DNA of 64,000 bases from Ruminococcus sp. 210702-SL.1.03 (GCF_020559915.1 NZ_JAJCLZ010000001.1:186001-250000); one strand, 5' to 3'. Positions 33,620-42,514 are shown, counted from the stretch's first letter. Notes: generated from the sequence alone by a model not told the origin. Numbers and translations are program-made.

Positions 33620-34677
33620 CTCAGCGCGCCCCCTTTCGCATCTGAAAAGTTTTTGGAGTAGGAAAAGTAGTGGTAATCATCAGAATGATCGTAATCATCG
33701 TTGCTGTCGTCTTTGTCGGGATCAAAACCGCCGAGCATGCCGAAGTCGTTATCATCGGAATAATTCGACGAAGCAACCAACTTTGCGAGATACTCAAAAG
33801 AGGTATCCAGCGGGCTGTACTGAGAATAATCGCTGATAAGCTCGTTGAAATCAACCAGTTTCCAGCCGTCGGAAGTCTTGCCGACCGAAATATTCATCGT
33901 GATATAAGCTTCGTAGCCGTTATCGCCCTCAACGGTAAAGCGCACGTCGGCGCTGTAACACTTTTTCATATCGAGGTCAAAGTCGGCTTCCTCATAAAGC
34001 TCGTTTATGCGGTCAAGGCTGTCGCCCTTTACCTTTTTATAATCGAGAATCTTGTGCGAAACGGTGAAGCTGCCGTCGAAGCCTGCCTGCTCGGCGTATT
34101 CGTCGACAGCGTCCTGCATATCGTCCTCGGCTTCGTCTATATCGTCGCTATCGGCAGTATCGGCAATATCGTCGGGCAGGGCTTCGAGCATACGCTCAAC
34201 GTCGCAGTCCTCCAGTCCCTCTTCGATAGCTTTGAGCGGCTTGCCGATATTGTGATTTTTTATAGCGTTCGTAAGTCCCGCGGCTGCGGCTATCACCACA
34301 ACGAGCGCGGCGGCGCAGGCGGCGAGCTTTTTCACCGAGAACGCTTTTCCCTTTAGCTTCACAGCGCCCGCAACGCTTTCCGCGAAGCTTTTGGCGGCAA
34401 ATTTAAGGTCGTTGCCCTTAGCGCGAATATCTTCGGCGTAAGGCGCAGGCTGAGGGGGCACGTTCGGCGCAGGCGGAACCGGCGGCTCGGGTGGAACGGA
34501 CGGCTCGGGCGCGGGTTTTGGCTCGGGCGCGGGCGGCACATCGGCGTAATCGGTAGACTCTCTGCCCAGCAAAAAGGGCTTATCATCCGCCGTATCGGCA
34601 GGGGCGGTGGGTCTGCCGCAGGTGGAGCACTTCTCTGCCCCATCGCGCAGGAAAGCCCCGCAAAAGTTGCATATCAT
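33616..34677 (-). CDS. Zinc-ribbon membrane protein with Pro-rich linker
   Basis: A 353-aa protein. Residues 1-25 form a zinc ribbon with two Cys pairs (CNFCG ... CSTCG). Residues 45-85 are a Pro/Ala/Glu-rich linker, a membrane helix follows near residue 120 (LAACAAALVVVIAAAAGL), and the exported part resembles the downstream protein. The tail is Asp/Ser/Tyr-rich. The ATG at 34677 has GGGAGG ten bases upstream, and a consensus promoter lies just beyond. Cytosolic zinc ribbon plus exported sensor-like domain is a recurring design in this window; the function is unknown. Confidence 0.8.
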   Translation of the reverse strand: MICNFCGAFLRDGAEKCSTCGRPTAPADTADDKPFLLGRESTDYADVPPAPEPKPAPEPSVPPEPPVPPAPNVPPQPAPYAEDIRAKGNDLKFAAKSFAESVAGAVKLKGKAFSVKKLAACAAALVVVIAAAAGLTNAIKNHNIGKPLKAIEEGLEDCDVERMLEALPDDIADTADSDDIDEAEDDMQDAVDEYAEQAGFDGSFTVSHKILDYKKVKGDSLDRINELYEEADFDLDMKKCYSADVRFTVEGDNGYEAYITMNISVGKTSDGWKLVDFNELISDYSQYSPLDTSFEYLAKLVASSNYSDDNDFGMLGGFDPDKDDSNDDYDHSDDYHYFSYSKNFSDAKGGALR

Positions 34678-34712
34678 ATTCAATTTTCCTCCCTATAATT
34701 TTGTTCAATAGT

Positions 34713-34741
34713 ATTATAACAATTTTTTCACATATTGTCAA
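34713..34741 (-). promoter_or_regulatory. Promoter of the zinc-ribbon/amidohydrolase operon
   Basis: Minus strand: TTGACA (34736-34741), 17-nt spacer, TATAAT (34713-34718). Confidence 0.8.
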
Positions 34742-34742
34742 G

Positions 34743-34778
34743 CAAAAAAATCCCTCGGACTGCGTTGCCCGAGGGATA
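34743..34778 (-). terminator. Terminator of the leucine-rich-repeat gene
   Basis: ATCCCTCGG pairs with CCGAGGGAT, followed by seven T on the minus strand. It directly abuts the next promoter. Confidence 0.85.
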
Positions 34779-34786
34779 GGGGAAAA

Positions 34787-36226
34787 TTACTTCTTTGTGG
34801 TTATGACTTTGCTGTTTGACCAGGGGGAGTACAGCGTGGTCTTGCCGAAAACATCGGGGCAAGAATCGGAGTATTTGTAGAAATAGCGTATTCTGAATTT
34901 GTAACGGGTGTTTGGTTTGAGGTTTTTCAGCTTGATGTATTCGTTGCCGTTTTTGTAAAAAAATAGCTTACTTGATTCATTGCCCTTCACATGAAGATAC
35001 TTGACCCATTTTTTCGCCTTATAGTCATACATCTCGATGCGAACACCGCTTCTATATTCAATTTCTTTTGAATTGATCTCGTATCTTATGATCGCAGAAT
35101 TTGAAGTACTTGAAGCGCCTATAAGCTCGGAAGGCGTTATCTTATTATAGTATAAAGATTCGCAGTCCTCGCCAAAGACCTTGACGTATTCGTCTTTAAA
35201 CAAAGGTTTTATCCTTATTCTGGTCATGCCATCTTTTTTTATGTTTTTTATAACTACGCCGGTATTGTCGCCGCCTTTGACATATTTGTAAGTCACAAAC
35301 TTTTCATCATTCGGGCCCCACACCTTTATTTTGTATCCCGTAGCGTTTTTTGACTTTTTCCAAGTGAGTTTCAGCGAGTTGCTTCCTACCATTTTAGCGG
35401 AAGTGATTTTAGTCGAGCCGACTTTGAAATTATCGCGGAATGCATAGTTTACATGACTCTTTACAGCGTAATAGTATGCCTTACTGCCAGCGTCGCACTC
35501 AAGAGTGAAGTTATCTTTTCTTCTGTAATCTTCAACAAGATTGCCGTCCTCTTCGGGATCCCAATAGAATGTTTCATAGCCAAAAGCGTAGAAGCCTATT
35601 TCGGAGACTGTTTTAGGAACATAGATCTTATCTGCGGCGGTGTTTACAAAGCAGAGAGGGCCTATGCTTTCTATATTGCCTTCAAGATTTACCTCAGTAA
35701 GAGATGTATCATCGTAACAAATAGCGTGTTCTATTTCTTTAACGCCGGATATTGTGATAGATTTCAAATTGGTGCACTTTGCAAAAGCGCTGAAATTTAT
35801 TTTCTTTACAGACGAAGGAACGTAAACAGACTCTATCTCCTCATATCTGTAAAACGCCTGATCGCCGATCTCGGTAACGGCTTTGCCTTTCAGCTTAGTA
35901 GGGATAACGATATTGGGGTTGGTCTTATCAGAACCGGTTATCATTATAGTGCCGTCGGCTTTTTCCTGATAGTGAAAGCCATCGCAAAGGGGGTCGGTGT
36001 TATGCTGTTTCCAGCCGGCTATTGAAACATCGTTATCATTGGTCGCGGCGTACTCTTCGATCTCGGCGGCATCCGCTTCCGAGGAGGTATCGTCAAGCTC
36101 GGTAACGGCGGCCTCGGTCTCGGCAGGCAGAGCGGAGTCATTTCCCTCAGCGAACGTGGGAACAGCCATAGAGCAAACTATCGAAAGCGCCATTATGTAA
36201 GAAAGAATGCGTTTTGTGTGTTTCAT
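34787..36226 (-). CDS. Secreted leucine-rich-repeat (BspA-type) protein with fibronectin-like modules
   Basis: A 479-aa exported protein. Signal peptide MKHTKRILSYIMALSIVCSM with cleavage near residue 26; an acidic linker; then BspA-type repeats at about residues 85-230 (VTEIGDQAFYRYEEIESVYVPSSVKKI, TLNLKSITISG-like turns, VSEIGFYAFG). Two fibronectin-like modules follow (SNSLKLTWKKSKNATGYKIKVW and a second ending PNTRYKFRIRYFY). No sortase motif, dockerin or membrane anchor is seen, so it is probably released or wall-associated. Such proteins bind host or plant surfaces in some species; the ligand here is unknown. AAGGAGG precedes the ATG. Confidence 0.82.
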   Translation of the reverse strand: MKHTKRILSYIMALSIVCSMAVPTFAEGNDSALPAETEAAVTELDDTSSEADAAEIEEYAATNDNDVSIAGWKQHNTDPLCDGFHYQEKADGTIMITGSDKTNPNIVIPTKLKGKAVTEIGDQAFYRYEEIESVYVPSSVKKINFSAFAKCTNLKSITISGVKEIEHAICYDDTSLTEVNLEGNIESIGPLCFVNTAADKIYVPKTVSEIGFYAFGYETFYWDPEEDGNLVEDYRRKDNFTLECDAGSKAYYYAVKSHVNYAFRDNFKVGSTKITSAKMVGSNSLKLTWKKSKNATGYKIKVWGPNDEKFVTYKYVKGGDNTGVVIKNIKKDGMTRIRIKPLFKDEYVKVFGEDCESLYYNKITPSELIGASSTSNSAIIRYEINSKEIEYRSGVRIEMYDYKAKKWVKYLHVKGNESSKLFFYKNGNEYIKLKNLKPNTRYKFRIRYFYKYSDSCPDVFGKTTLYSPWSNSKVITTKK

Positions 36227-36300
36227 TTTGGGTAGACCTCCTTGTATTTTTTTTACTCTTTTGTTTTTTCACAGAGGAAGATCTTCTCTGTTTACCATAT

Positions 36301-36329
36301 ATTATAACATATATACAAACGATTGTCAA
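36301..36329 (-). promoter_or_regulatory. Promoter of the leucine-rich-repeat gene
   Basis: Minus strand: TTGACA (36324-36329), 17-nt spacer, TATAAT (36301-36306). Confidence 0.85.
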
Positions 36330-36391
36330 GCAATTCGGGGGGAGATGTAAATAAATTGGAAACAAAGTGCAGGAAATTTAATATTTAAGCC

Positions 36392-36420
36392 TTGACATTT
36401 CCCACACTCGGTGCTATAAT
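36392..36420 (+). promoter_or_regulatory. Promoter of ktrB-ktrA
   Basis: TTGACA (36392-36397), 17-nt spacer, TATAAT (36415-36420). The leader is only about 45 nt, too short for a c-di-AMP riboswitch. Confidence 0.85.
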
Positions 36421-36469
36421 GTTTGATATGTATATAATAATGTGATAGAATAAAAAGAGGAAAAACAAA

Positions 36470-37825
36470 ATGTCTAGGATACGAAGCTTTCTCTCGAATA
36501 TGTCGTTCACCCAGATATTGGTCTTTGGCTATACTATGGTCATACTTGTGAGCGCGGTGCTGCTCATGCTGCCGATAAGTTCGCGCGAGCGCGCTTTCAC
36601 GGCACTGAATGACTGCATATTCACCACCACTTCTGCCCTCAGCGGCACGGGGCTTACGCTCTTCGACACCTACACTTACTGGTCGCTTTTCGGGCAGATA
36701 GTTATACTCATCGTAATTCAGATCGGCGGTATCGGCTTTATGTCGATGGCGATCTTCGCGCTTTCTTACACCGGCAGAAAGATAGGGCTGAAACAGCGCT
36801 TTACCATGCGCGAATCTGTCGCGGGATTCAGCGGCGGCGGCGTGGTCAAAATGACGCGCTTTATTTTAAAAGGTACAATATACTGCGAAACGGCCGGTGC
36901 GATAGCTCTTTCGGTCTTTTTTATCCCGAAGATCGGCGTTGGAAAAGGCATCTACTTCGCCATTTTCCACTCCATTTCCGCATTCTGCACGGCGGGCATA
37001 GATATAATGGGCTATTTCGAGCCGGGCAGCTCGATAATTACGGCGGCGGACAGCTGGCTGCTGAACGTAACGCTGATAATACTGCTGACCATCGGCGGCA
37101 TCGGCTACATCACTTGGGGCGATGTTGTGGAGCACAAGTGGCACTTTAAAAAGTACCGTTTGCAGAGCAAGATCGTAATAATGGTCACGATACTTTTTTA
37201 TATACTTGGAATAGCAGAGATGATACTGGTAGAGTGGAACGCGCCCTCGCTGAGCAGTGCGGACGGCGCAGGTCAAAAGCTGCTGATGAGCTCCATGCTG
37301 GTAACATCGGGGCGCGACGCAGGCTTTGCACCGCTGAACGTAGCCCTATTGAAAGAATCCACCCTGCTTATGATAATCTGCTTTATGTTCATAGGCGGCG
37401 CGCCCGGCTCGACGGCATGCGGTATCAAGACCACAACTTTCGCGGTAATGGTGCTGACGATCGCGAGCGTTTTTCGCAGGAAAAAGTCGGTAGAATGCTT
37501 CGGCAGACGTTTTGAGAATACAATAATCAAAGACGCAAGCTGTGTTACAACACTGTATTTACTCGTTGTCATAATCAGCTCGATAGTTATATCGGCTATC
37601 GAAGATGTGAAAATACTTCCCGTAATGTTTGAGGTTGTTTCGGCGATAAGTTCGTGCGGGCTTTCCATGGGCATAACCGCAAAGCTTTCGGACATTTCAT
37701 GCGCGCTGATAACGATAATCATGTTCTTCGGCAGGATCGGTGGACTATCATTCATCATGTCGCTCTCTAACAACGTTAAGCCTTCAAAGGTACAGCTGCC
37801 CGAAGAGAAGATAATTGTAGGATAA
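36470..37825 (+). CDS. ktrB: Potassium/sodium transporter membrane subunit KtrB/TrkH
   Basis: A 451-aa integral membrane protein with four membrane-pore-membrane repeats. The pore motifs include TTSALSGTGLT (near residue 51), FCTAGIDIMG, TSGRDAGFAPLN and ISSCGLSMGITA, and IQIGGIGFMSMAIF and TIGGIGYITWGDV are typical KtrB helices. It imports K+ with its gating partner KtrA, which follows after 36 bp. AGAGGAA precedes the ATG. Confidence 0.93.
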   Translation: MSRIRSFLSNMSFTQILVFGYTMVILVSAVLLMLPISSRERAFTALNDCIFTTTSALSGTGLTLFDTYTYWSLFGQIVILIVIQIGGIGFMSMAIFALSYTGRKIGLKQRFTMRESVAGFSGGGVVKMTRFILKGTIYCETAGAIALSVFFIPKIGVGKGIYFAIFHSISAFCTAGIDIMGYFEPGSSIITAADSWLLNVTLIILLTIGGIGYITWGDVVEHKWHFKKYRLQSKIVIMVTILFYILGIAEMILVEWNAPSLSSADGAGQKLLMSSMLVTSGRDAGFAPLNVALLKESTLLMIICFMFIGGAPGSTACGIKTTTFAVMVLTIASVFRRKKSVECFGRRFENTIIKDASCVTTLYLLVVIISSIVISAIEDVKILPVMFEVVSAISSCGLSMGITAKLSDISCALITIIMFFGRIGGLSFIMSLSNNVKPSKVQLPEEKIIVG

Positions 37826-37861
37826 GAATATGAATATAAAAATCGAAAGGAAAATTACAAA

Positions 37862-38509
37862 ATGGCACGGTCATTTTTAATAGTAGGACTTGGAAGATTT
37901 GGCAAGCACATGGCGAAATCGCTAACTAAGCAGGGCAACGAGGTACTTGCTATCGACATCAACGAGGACAGGGTAAATTCGGCGCTGAAGTACGTCACCG
38001 ACGCGCAGATAGGCGACGCGACCGACCCGCAGTTCATCGCGGAGCTGGGTGTGAACAATTTCGACGTCTGCATCGTCGCGATAGGCGATAATTTCCAAAG
38101 CTCGCTGGAGTCTACCTGCCTGCTGAAAGAGTCGGGCGCGAAGTACGTTTTCGCCCGCGCGAACCGCGATATACACAAGAAATTCCTGCTTCGCAACGGC
38201 GCTGACGAGGTAATTTACGCCGAGCGCGAAACTGCCGAACGCTTCGCCATGCGGTTCGGACTAAAGGGCATTTCCGACTACTTCAAGCTGAACGACGAAT
38301 ACGCCATTTACGAGATCGCCGTTCCGGAGAGCTGGGTCGGCAAGACAATTGTGGAAAAAAACGTTAGGCAAAAGTTCAATGTCAACGTGCTTGCGATAAA
38401 GCACGACGGCATTTTCGACGCACTGCCGGGCCCAGACCACCTCTTCACCGCTAACGAGAAGCTGTTGGTGCTGGGAAACCGCGAATCCATACAAAAAATG
38501 ATGAAGTAA
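37862..38509 (+). CDS. ktrA: Potassium uptake gating subunit KtrA (RCK protein)
   Basis: A 215-aa cytosolic regulator that assembles as a ring on KtrB. The RCK_N domain has the nucleotide-binding GLGRFGKHMAKSL (residues 9-21) and DINEDRV; the RCK_C domain (about 135-215, YEIAVPESWVGKTIVEKNVR ... ANEKLLVLGN) is the known c-di-AMP-binding domain in Staphylococcus and Bacillus KtrA. The cell also encodes CdaA nearby, so c-di-AMP control of K+ uptake is likely (inference from family). A terminator follows. Confidence 0.95.
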   Translation: MARSFLIVGLGRFGKHMAKSLTKQGNEVLAIDINEDRVNSALKYVTDAQIGDATDPQFIAELGVNNFDVCIVAIGDNFQSSLESTCLLKESGAKYVFARANRDIHKKFLLRNGADEVIYAERETAERFAMRFGLKGISDYFKLNDEYAIYEIAVPESWVGKTIVEKNVRQKFNVNVLAIKHDGIFDALPGPDHLFTANEKLLVLGNRESIQKMMK

Positions 38510-38521
38510 ATATGCACAAAA

Positions 38522-38551
38522 AACGCGGCTTAGATATGCCGCTTTTTTATT
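38522..38551 (+). terminator. Terminator of ktrB-ktrA
   Basis: GCGGC pairs with GCCGC, followed by TTTTTTATT. Confidence 0.8.
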
Positions 38552-38561
38552 ACAGCTAAGG

Positions 38562-39026
38562 TTACAATTTGGTTACAAGTGGATTTTTGGACAGTTGAAA
38601 ACTTTGCATAACACATTGTTGAATGTTGAAAACTCAGTTGAAAATGTTAAGAACCTCTGCAAATATTGATAGTTTTGCAGATCACGGTTTTAAACAGCTG
38701 TTGATAAGTACGCTTTTTCGGTCAGTTTGTAACCGGTATGTAATTTTTAACGTTACCATTTAAGCATGACATTTGATAAATTTTACAGACAAAAATTTAC
38801 CCAAATCACTGTATAAGGAAAATTCGCAGAACTGCAAAAAGAGTTACAGACAGGTTACGGGAAAATAGCTGTACAGTTGAGAAAACGGCTTTTAAACATC
38901 AGAAATGTTGAAAACTCAGTTGAAACTGTTAAAAAGTATCGCAAATACAAGCGTTTTCGGACAGGCGGGTTTTAAAACGTGTGTTGAAAAGTACGATTTT
39001 TCGGGCTGTTTGTAACCAAATTGTAA
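38562..39026. repeat. AT-rich intergenic region with duplicated ~186-bp unit and 17-bp inverted ends
   Basis: This ORF-free stretch lies between ktrA and tyrA. A 17-bp sequence, TTACAATTTGGTTACAA (38562-38578), recurs in exact inverted form at 39010-39026. Inside, a unit at about 38561-38746 is repeated directly at about 38843-39029 (offset about 282 bp). The two copies are diverged but share GTTACA...GGTTAC, ACAGTTGA, ATGTTGAAAACTCAGTTGAAA, GTACG(A/C)TTTTTCGG and GTTTGTAACC. TGTTGATAA (one mismatch from a DnaA box) and TGTTGAAAA occupy equal places in the two copies. Function unknown; not dnaA-linked here. Confidence 0.7.
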
Positions 39027-39094
39027 TCAGGTGTGCTGCGAATGGCGCTTTTTTCAACAGGCGAAGTTTAAAGCATTGTTTATAACTTTTATGC

Positions 39095-39123
39095 TTGACA
39101 AGCGGCGCAAAAGTTGCTATACT
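39095..39123 (+). promoter_or_regulatory. Promoter of tyrA
   Basis: TTGACA (39095-39100), 17-nt spacer, TATACT (39118-39123). The leader contains GCCGCG/CGCGGC (39161-39194), which could pair. Confidence 0.8.
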
Positions 39124-39219
39124 ATATATAATGCGTCTGAAAAGGGCGCAAAATTTCATGCCGCGCGCTTTAGCAGTTAAAACGGTTAAAACGCGGCAGA
39201 CTATTTGGAGGAGATTATT

Positions 39220-40059
39220 ATGAAGATCGCGATCGCAGGACTCGGACTCATCGGCGGCTCGCTCGCCAAGGCTATAAAAAAGAACACGGAGTACACGGTC
39301 TACGGCTACGACATCTCGCGCGATGTGATCTCGGCGGCGATGGCTGAGGAAGCGATAGATTACAGCATACAGCCCAAAGAGATGGGCTGCTGCGACCTAG
39401 TTATCGTGGCTCTGCACCCGAACGAAACGATAGATTTTATTTTGAATAACCGCGAAAATTTCAAGAAAGACGGCATAGTCATCGACTGCTGCGGCGTAAA
39501 GGGCGCGATAGTCAGCGCCGTGGAAAAGCCGCTGAGCGACGCAGGCGTACGTTTTCTGGGCTGCCACCCTATGGCGGGCCGCGAATTTTCAGGTTTTTCA
39601 TACTCGCTGGACAACCTTTTTGAAAAGGCAAGCTTTATCATGACCCCGACCGACGACACTAAGATGAGCGCAGTAAAAGAGATCTCGGCTTTCGCATACC
39701 GCACAGGCTTTGCGAAGTGCGTGGTATCCTCACCAAAGGAGCACGACGAGATAATCGCCTTTACCTCGCAGCTTGCGCACGTTGTATCGAGCGCTTACAT
39801 CAAAAGCCCATCGCTCGGCAAGCAGGCGGGCTTCTCGGCGGGCAGCTTTAAAGACCTCACGCGCGTAGCGAAGCTGAACGCCGATATGTGGACTACGCTT
39901 TTCCTTATGAACAAGACTGCGCTCGCCGCCGAGGTAGACCACATTATAAAAGCGCTCACCGAATACCGCGACTGCATAGCCGCGGGCGACGCCGAAACAC
40001 TGCACCGTCTGCTGGAGGAAGGCTCGGCGCTGAAAGAAAAAAGCAACAATATGAGATAA
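39220..40059 (+). CDS. tyrA: Prephenate dehydrogenase TyrA
   Basis: A 279-aa NAD(P)-dependent enzyme that converts prephenate to 4-hydroxyphenylpyruvate for tyrosine synthesis. The Rossmann motif GLGLIGGSLAKAI sits at residues 7-19, then VDCCGVKG-like VIDCCGVKG, GCHPMAGREFSGF with the catalytic His near 113, and SQLAHVVSSAY in the C-terminal helical domain. There is no ACT or chorismate mutase domain. ATG 39220 follows GGAGGAG; the TTG at 39205 lies within the site. Monocistronic. Confidence 0.93.
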   Translation: MKIAIAGLGLIGGSLAKAIKKNTEYTVYGYDISRDVISAAMAEEAIDYSIQPKEMGCCDLVIVALHPNETIDFILNNRENFKKDGIVIDCCGVKGAIVSAVEKPLSDAGVRFLGCHPMAGREFSGFSYSLDNLFEKASFIMTPTDDTKMSAVKEISAFAYRTGFAKCVVSSPKEHDEIIAFTSQLAHVVSSAYIKSPSLGKQAGFSAGSFKDLTRVAKLNADMWTTLFLMNKTALAAEVDHIIKALTEYRDCIAAGDAETLHRLLEEGSALKEKSNNMR

Positions 40060-40069
40060 GCCGTGCGGC

Positions 40070-40098
40070 TTGACAAAATGTGCGGAATGTTGTATAAT
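40070..40098 (+). promoter_or_regulatory. Promoter of the aconitase gene
   Basis: TTGACA (40070-40075), 17-nt spacer, TATAAT (40093-40098). GGCGGCG...CGCCGC can form a hairpin in the leader before the ribosome site. Confidence 0.85.
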
Positions 40099-40162
40099 TA
40101 AATAGATAAATTTAGGCGGCGGGATATTTTTTCGCCGCTCGCAGAAAGGACTGTTTTTTCTA

Positions 40163-42106
40163 ATGGGCATGACGCTGACTGAAAAAATACTAAGAAAGCA
40201 CCTTGTAGACGGCGAATACGTCAAGGGCGAAGAGATCGGCATAAAGATCGACCAGACCCTTACGCAGGACGCTACGGGCACTATGGCTTACCTCGAATTT
40301 GAGGCTATCGGTATACCCAGAGTAAAGACTGAGCGCAGTGTGGCTTACATCGACCACAACACCCTTCAGTCGGGCTTTGAGAACGCCGACGACCACCGCT
40401 TCATCGGCTCTGTTGCCAAGAAGCACGGCATCTACTTCTCGCGCCCCGGCAACGGTATCTGCCATCAGGTACACCTCGAGCGTTTCGGCGTGCCCGGCAA
40501 GACCCTTATCGGCTCAGACTCGCACACCCCTACGGGCGGCGGTATCGGCATGATAGCGATAGGCGCAGGCGGACAGGACGTAGCTGTAGCTATGGGCGGC
40601 GGCGCTTACTACATCACCTGCCCCAAGGTAGTTAAAGTAAACCTTACGGGCAAGCTTTCACCCTGGGTATCGGCTAAAGACGTTATACTGCAAGTGCTGA
40701 GAGTTATGAGCGTTAAAGGCGGCGTCGGCAAGGTCATCGAGTACTGCGGCGAGGGCGTAAAGACCCTTTCTGTACCCGAGAGAGCCACCATTACCAACAT
40801 GGGCGCTGAGCTGGGCGCTACTACCTCTATATTCCCCTCTGACGAGATAACCCTCGAGTTCCTCAAGGCGCAGGACAGAGCGGACGTATGGGTACCCCTC
40901 GCGGCTGACGAGGACGCAGAGTACGACGAGCAGATCGACATCGACCTTTCCGCGCTCGTACCGCAGGCAGCATGTCCCCACTCGCCCGACAACGTTAAGA
41001 CAGTCGAGGAGATCGGCAAGCTCAAGATAGATCAGGTATGTATCGGCTCTTGCACCAACTCTTCTTTCGTAGACATGATGAAAGTTGCGTACATTCTGAA
41101 GGGCAAGACGGTAGACCCCAGCGTTTCGCTCGCTATCGCCCCCGGCTCGAAGCAGGTGCTCAACATGATCGCGCAGAACGGCGCTCTCTCAGACATGATA
41201 GACGCGGGCGCAAGAATACTCGAATCCGCCTGCGGCCCCTGCATAGGCATGGGTCAGTCGCCTAACTCGGGCGGCGTTTCGCTGAGAACATTCAACAGAA
41301 ACTTTGAGGGACGTTCCGGCACTAAGGACGGACAGATCTACCTCGTATCGCCCGAAATGGCGGCTGTATCGGCGCTGACGGGCTACCTCACCGACCCGCG
41401 CGACTACCTCGGCGATATGCCCGAGTTCAAGCTGCCTGAGCACTTCGTTATCAACGACAACATGATAGTACCGCCCGCACCCGCAGAGGATATGGACAGC
41501 GTAGAGGTACTCAGAGGCCCGAACATAAAGCCTTTCCCCGAGACCTCGCCGCTTGACGAGAGCATAGAGTGCGCGGTATCGCTGAAAGTCGGCGACAACA
41601 TCACCACCGACCACATCATGCCCGCGGGTGCTAAGATACTGCCCCTGCGCTCGAATATACCGAAGATCTCTCAGCACTGCTTCACCGTATGCGACGAAGA
41701 GTTCCCCAGAAGAGCGAAGAACATTGGCAAGTCGATAATCGTCGGCGGCTCTAACTACGGTCAGGGCTCGTCGAGAGAGCACGCGGCGCTCGCGCCCCTC
41801 TACCTCGGCGTAAAGGCTGTACTGGTAAAGAGCTTTGCGAGAATACACCGCGCTAACCTCATCAATGCAGGAATACTGCCGCTGACATTCGTCAACGAAG
41901 CCGACTACGAGAAGATCGGTCAGGGCGACGAGATAGCTATCGAGAACGTAAAGGAAAGCGTGCTGGCTGACAAGAGCGAGCTTACCCTCGTCAACAAGAC
42001 CACTGGCGCTGAGATACCTGTACTCTGCGAGCTGACGGGACGCACCAAGGACATAATCCTCGCGGGCGGTCTGCTCGACTACACAAGAGAGTCGCTGGCT
42101 GAATAA
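40163..42106 (+). CDS. Aconitate hydratase
   Basis: A 647-aa [4Fe-4S] enzyme that interconverts citrate and isocitrate. It belongs to the shorter, mitochondrial-like bacterial type. Cluster ligands are in IGSCTNSSFVDM (near residue 295) and ACGPCIGMGQSPNSGG (near 355). GSDSHTPTGGGIGM and the C-terminal swivel-domain signature VGGSNYGQGSSREHAALAP (near 530) are intact. AAAGGA lies about 13 bases before the ATG. The stop overlaps the next start by one base (TAATG). With icd downstream it leads to 2-oxoglutarate. Confidence 0.95.
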   Translation: MGMTLTEKILRKHLVDGEYVKGEEIGIKIDQTLTQDATGTMAYLEFEAIGIPRVKTERSVAYIDHNTLQSGFENADDHRFIGSVAKKHGIYFSRPGNGICHQVHLERFGVPGKTLIGSDSHTPTGGGIGMIAIGAGGQDVAVAMGGGAYYITCPKVVKVNLTGKLSPWVSAKDVILQVLRVMSVKGGVGKVIEYCGEGVKTLSVPERATITNMGAELGATTSIFPSDEITLEFLKAQDRADVWVPLAADEDAEYDEQIDIDLSALVPQAACPHSPDNVKTVEEIGKLKIDQVCIGSCTNSSFVDMMKVAYILKGKTVDPSVSLAIAPGSKQVLNMIAQNGALSDMIDAGARILESACGPCIGMGQSPNSGGVSLRTFNRNFEGRSGTKDGQIYLVSPEMAAVSALTGYLTDPRDYLGDMPEFKLPEHFVINDNMIVPPAPAEDMDSVEVLRGPNIKPFPETSPLDESIECAVSLKVGDNITTDHIMPAGAKILPLRSNIPKISQHCFTVCDEEFPRRAKNIGKSIIVGGSNYGQGSSREHAALAPLYLGVKAVLVKSFARIHRANLINAGILPLTFVNEADYEKIGQGDEIAIENVKESVLADKSELTLVNKTTGAEIPVLCELTGRTKDIILAGGLLDYTRESLAE

Positions 42107-42501
42107 TGCGCCGCATTGACGACCTAAGCAAAGAGCTGCGCGAGATAGAAGCCTGCGAAAAGGCGAACGAGCCTAAGAAAAAGCTGACGTTTATGAAAAG
42201 GCTTGTGCTGAACATTATCCTGCTGGCGTTTGCGGTTGGCGTGCTGGCGGCATACGCTGTAAATTCGGTGAGAATGCTTATCCGCATGGGGCGCACCGTA
42301 GGCGGCTACGACGCGCACGACAAGGCTGTATTCGCGGCATTTGTCGTGATACTGCTCATCATCTCAGCGACGATGTACAAGCTTACCAAGCCGAAAGGCG
42401 GCAAAGGCTTTGACAGCGGCAGATTCAAGCTCTGCATAACGGCAGTCGCGGGGATACTTATGATCGCGATATTTATAGCGCTTTGCGTAAAGTCAATATA
42501 A
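42106..42501 (+). CDS. Small three-helix membrane protein (unknown function)
   Basis: A 131-aa protein whose ATG overlaps the aconitase stop, so it is translationally coupled. A charged N-terminal 28 residues (MRRIDDLSKELREIEACEKA) is followed by three hydrophobic helices (LNIILLAFAVGVLAAYAV, FAAFVVILLIISATMYKL, LCITAVAGILMIAIFIAL). No motif suggests a reaction. Its place between two TCA-cycle enzymes may be accidental. A terminator follows. Confidence 0.75.
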   Translation: MRRIDDLSKELREIEACEKANEPKKKLTFMKRLVLNIILLAFAVGVLAAYAVNSVRMLIRMGRTVGGYDAHDKAVFAAFVVILLIISATMYKLTKPKGGKGFDSGRFKLCITAVAGILMIAIFIALCVKSI

Positions 42502-42514
42502 AACTGAATTTGCA

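Noticed and set aside
36421..36469. c-di-AMP riboswitch before ktrB
   Set aside because: The transcribed leader is only about 45 nt, far shorter than a ydaO-type riboswitch.
38510..39219. Replication origin call
   Set aside because: DnaA-like boxes are imperfect, and dnaA, dnaN, recF or gyrB are not adjacent; kept only as a repeat region of unknown role.
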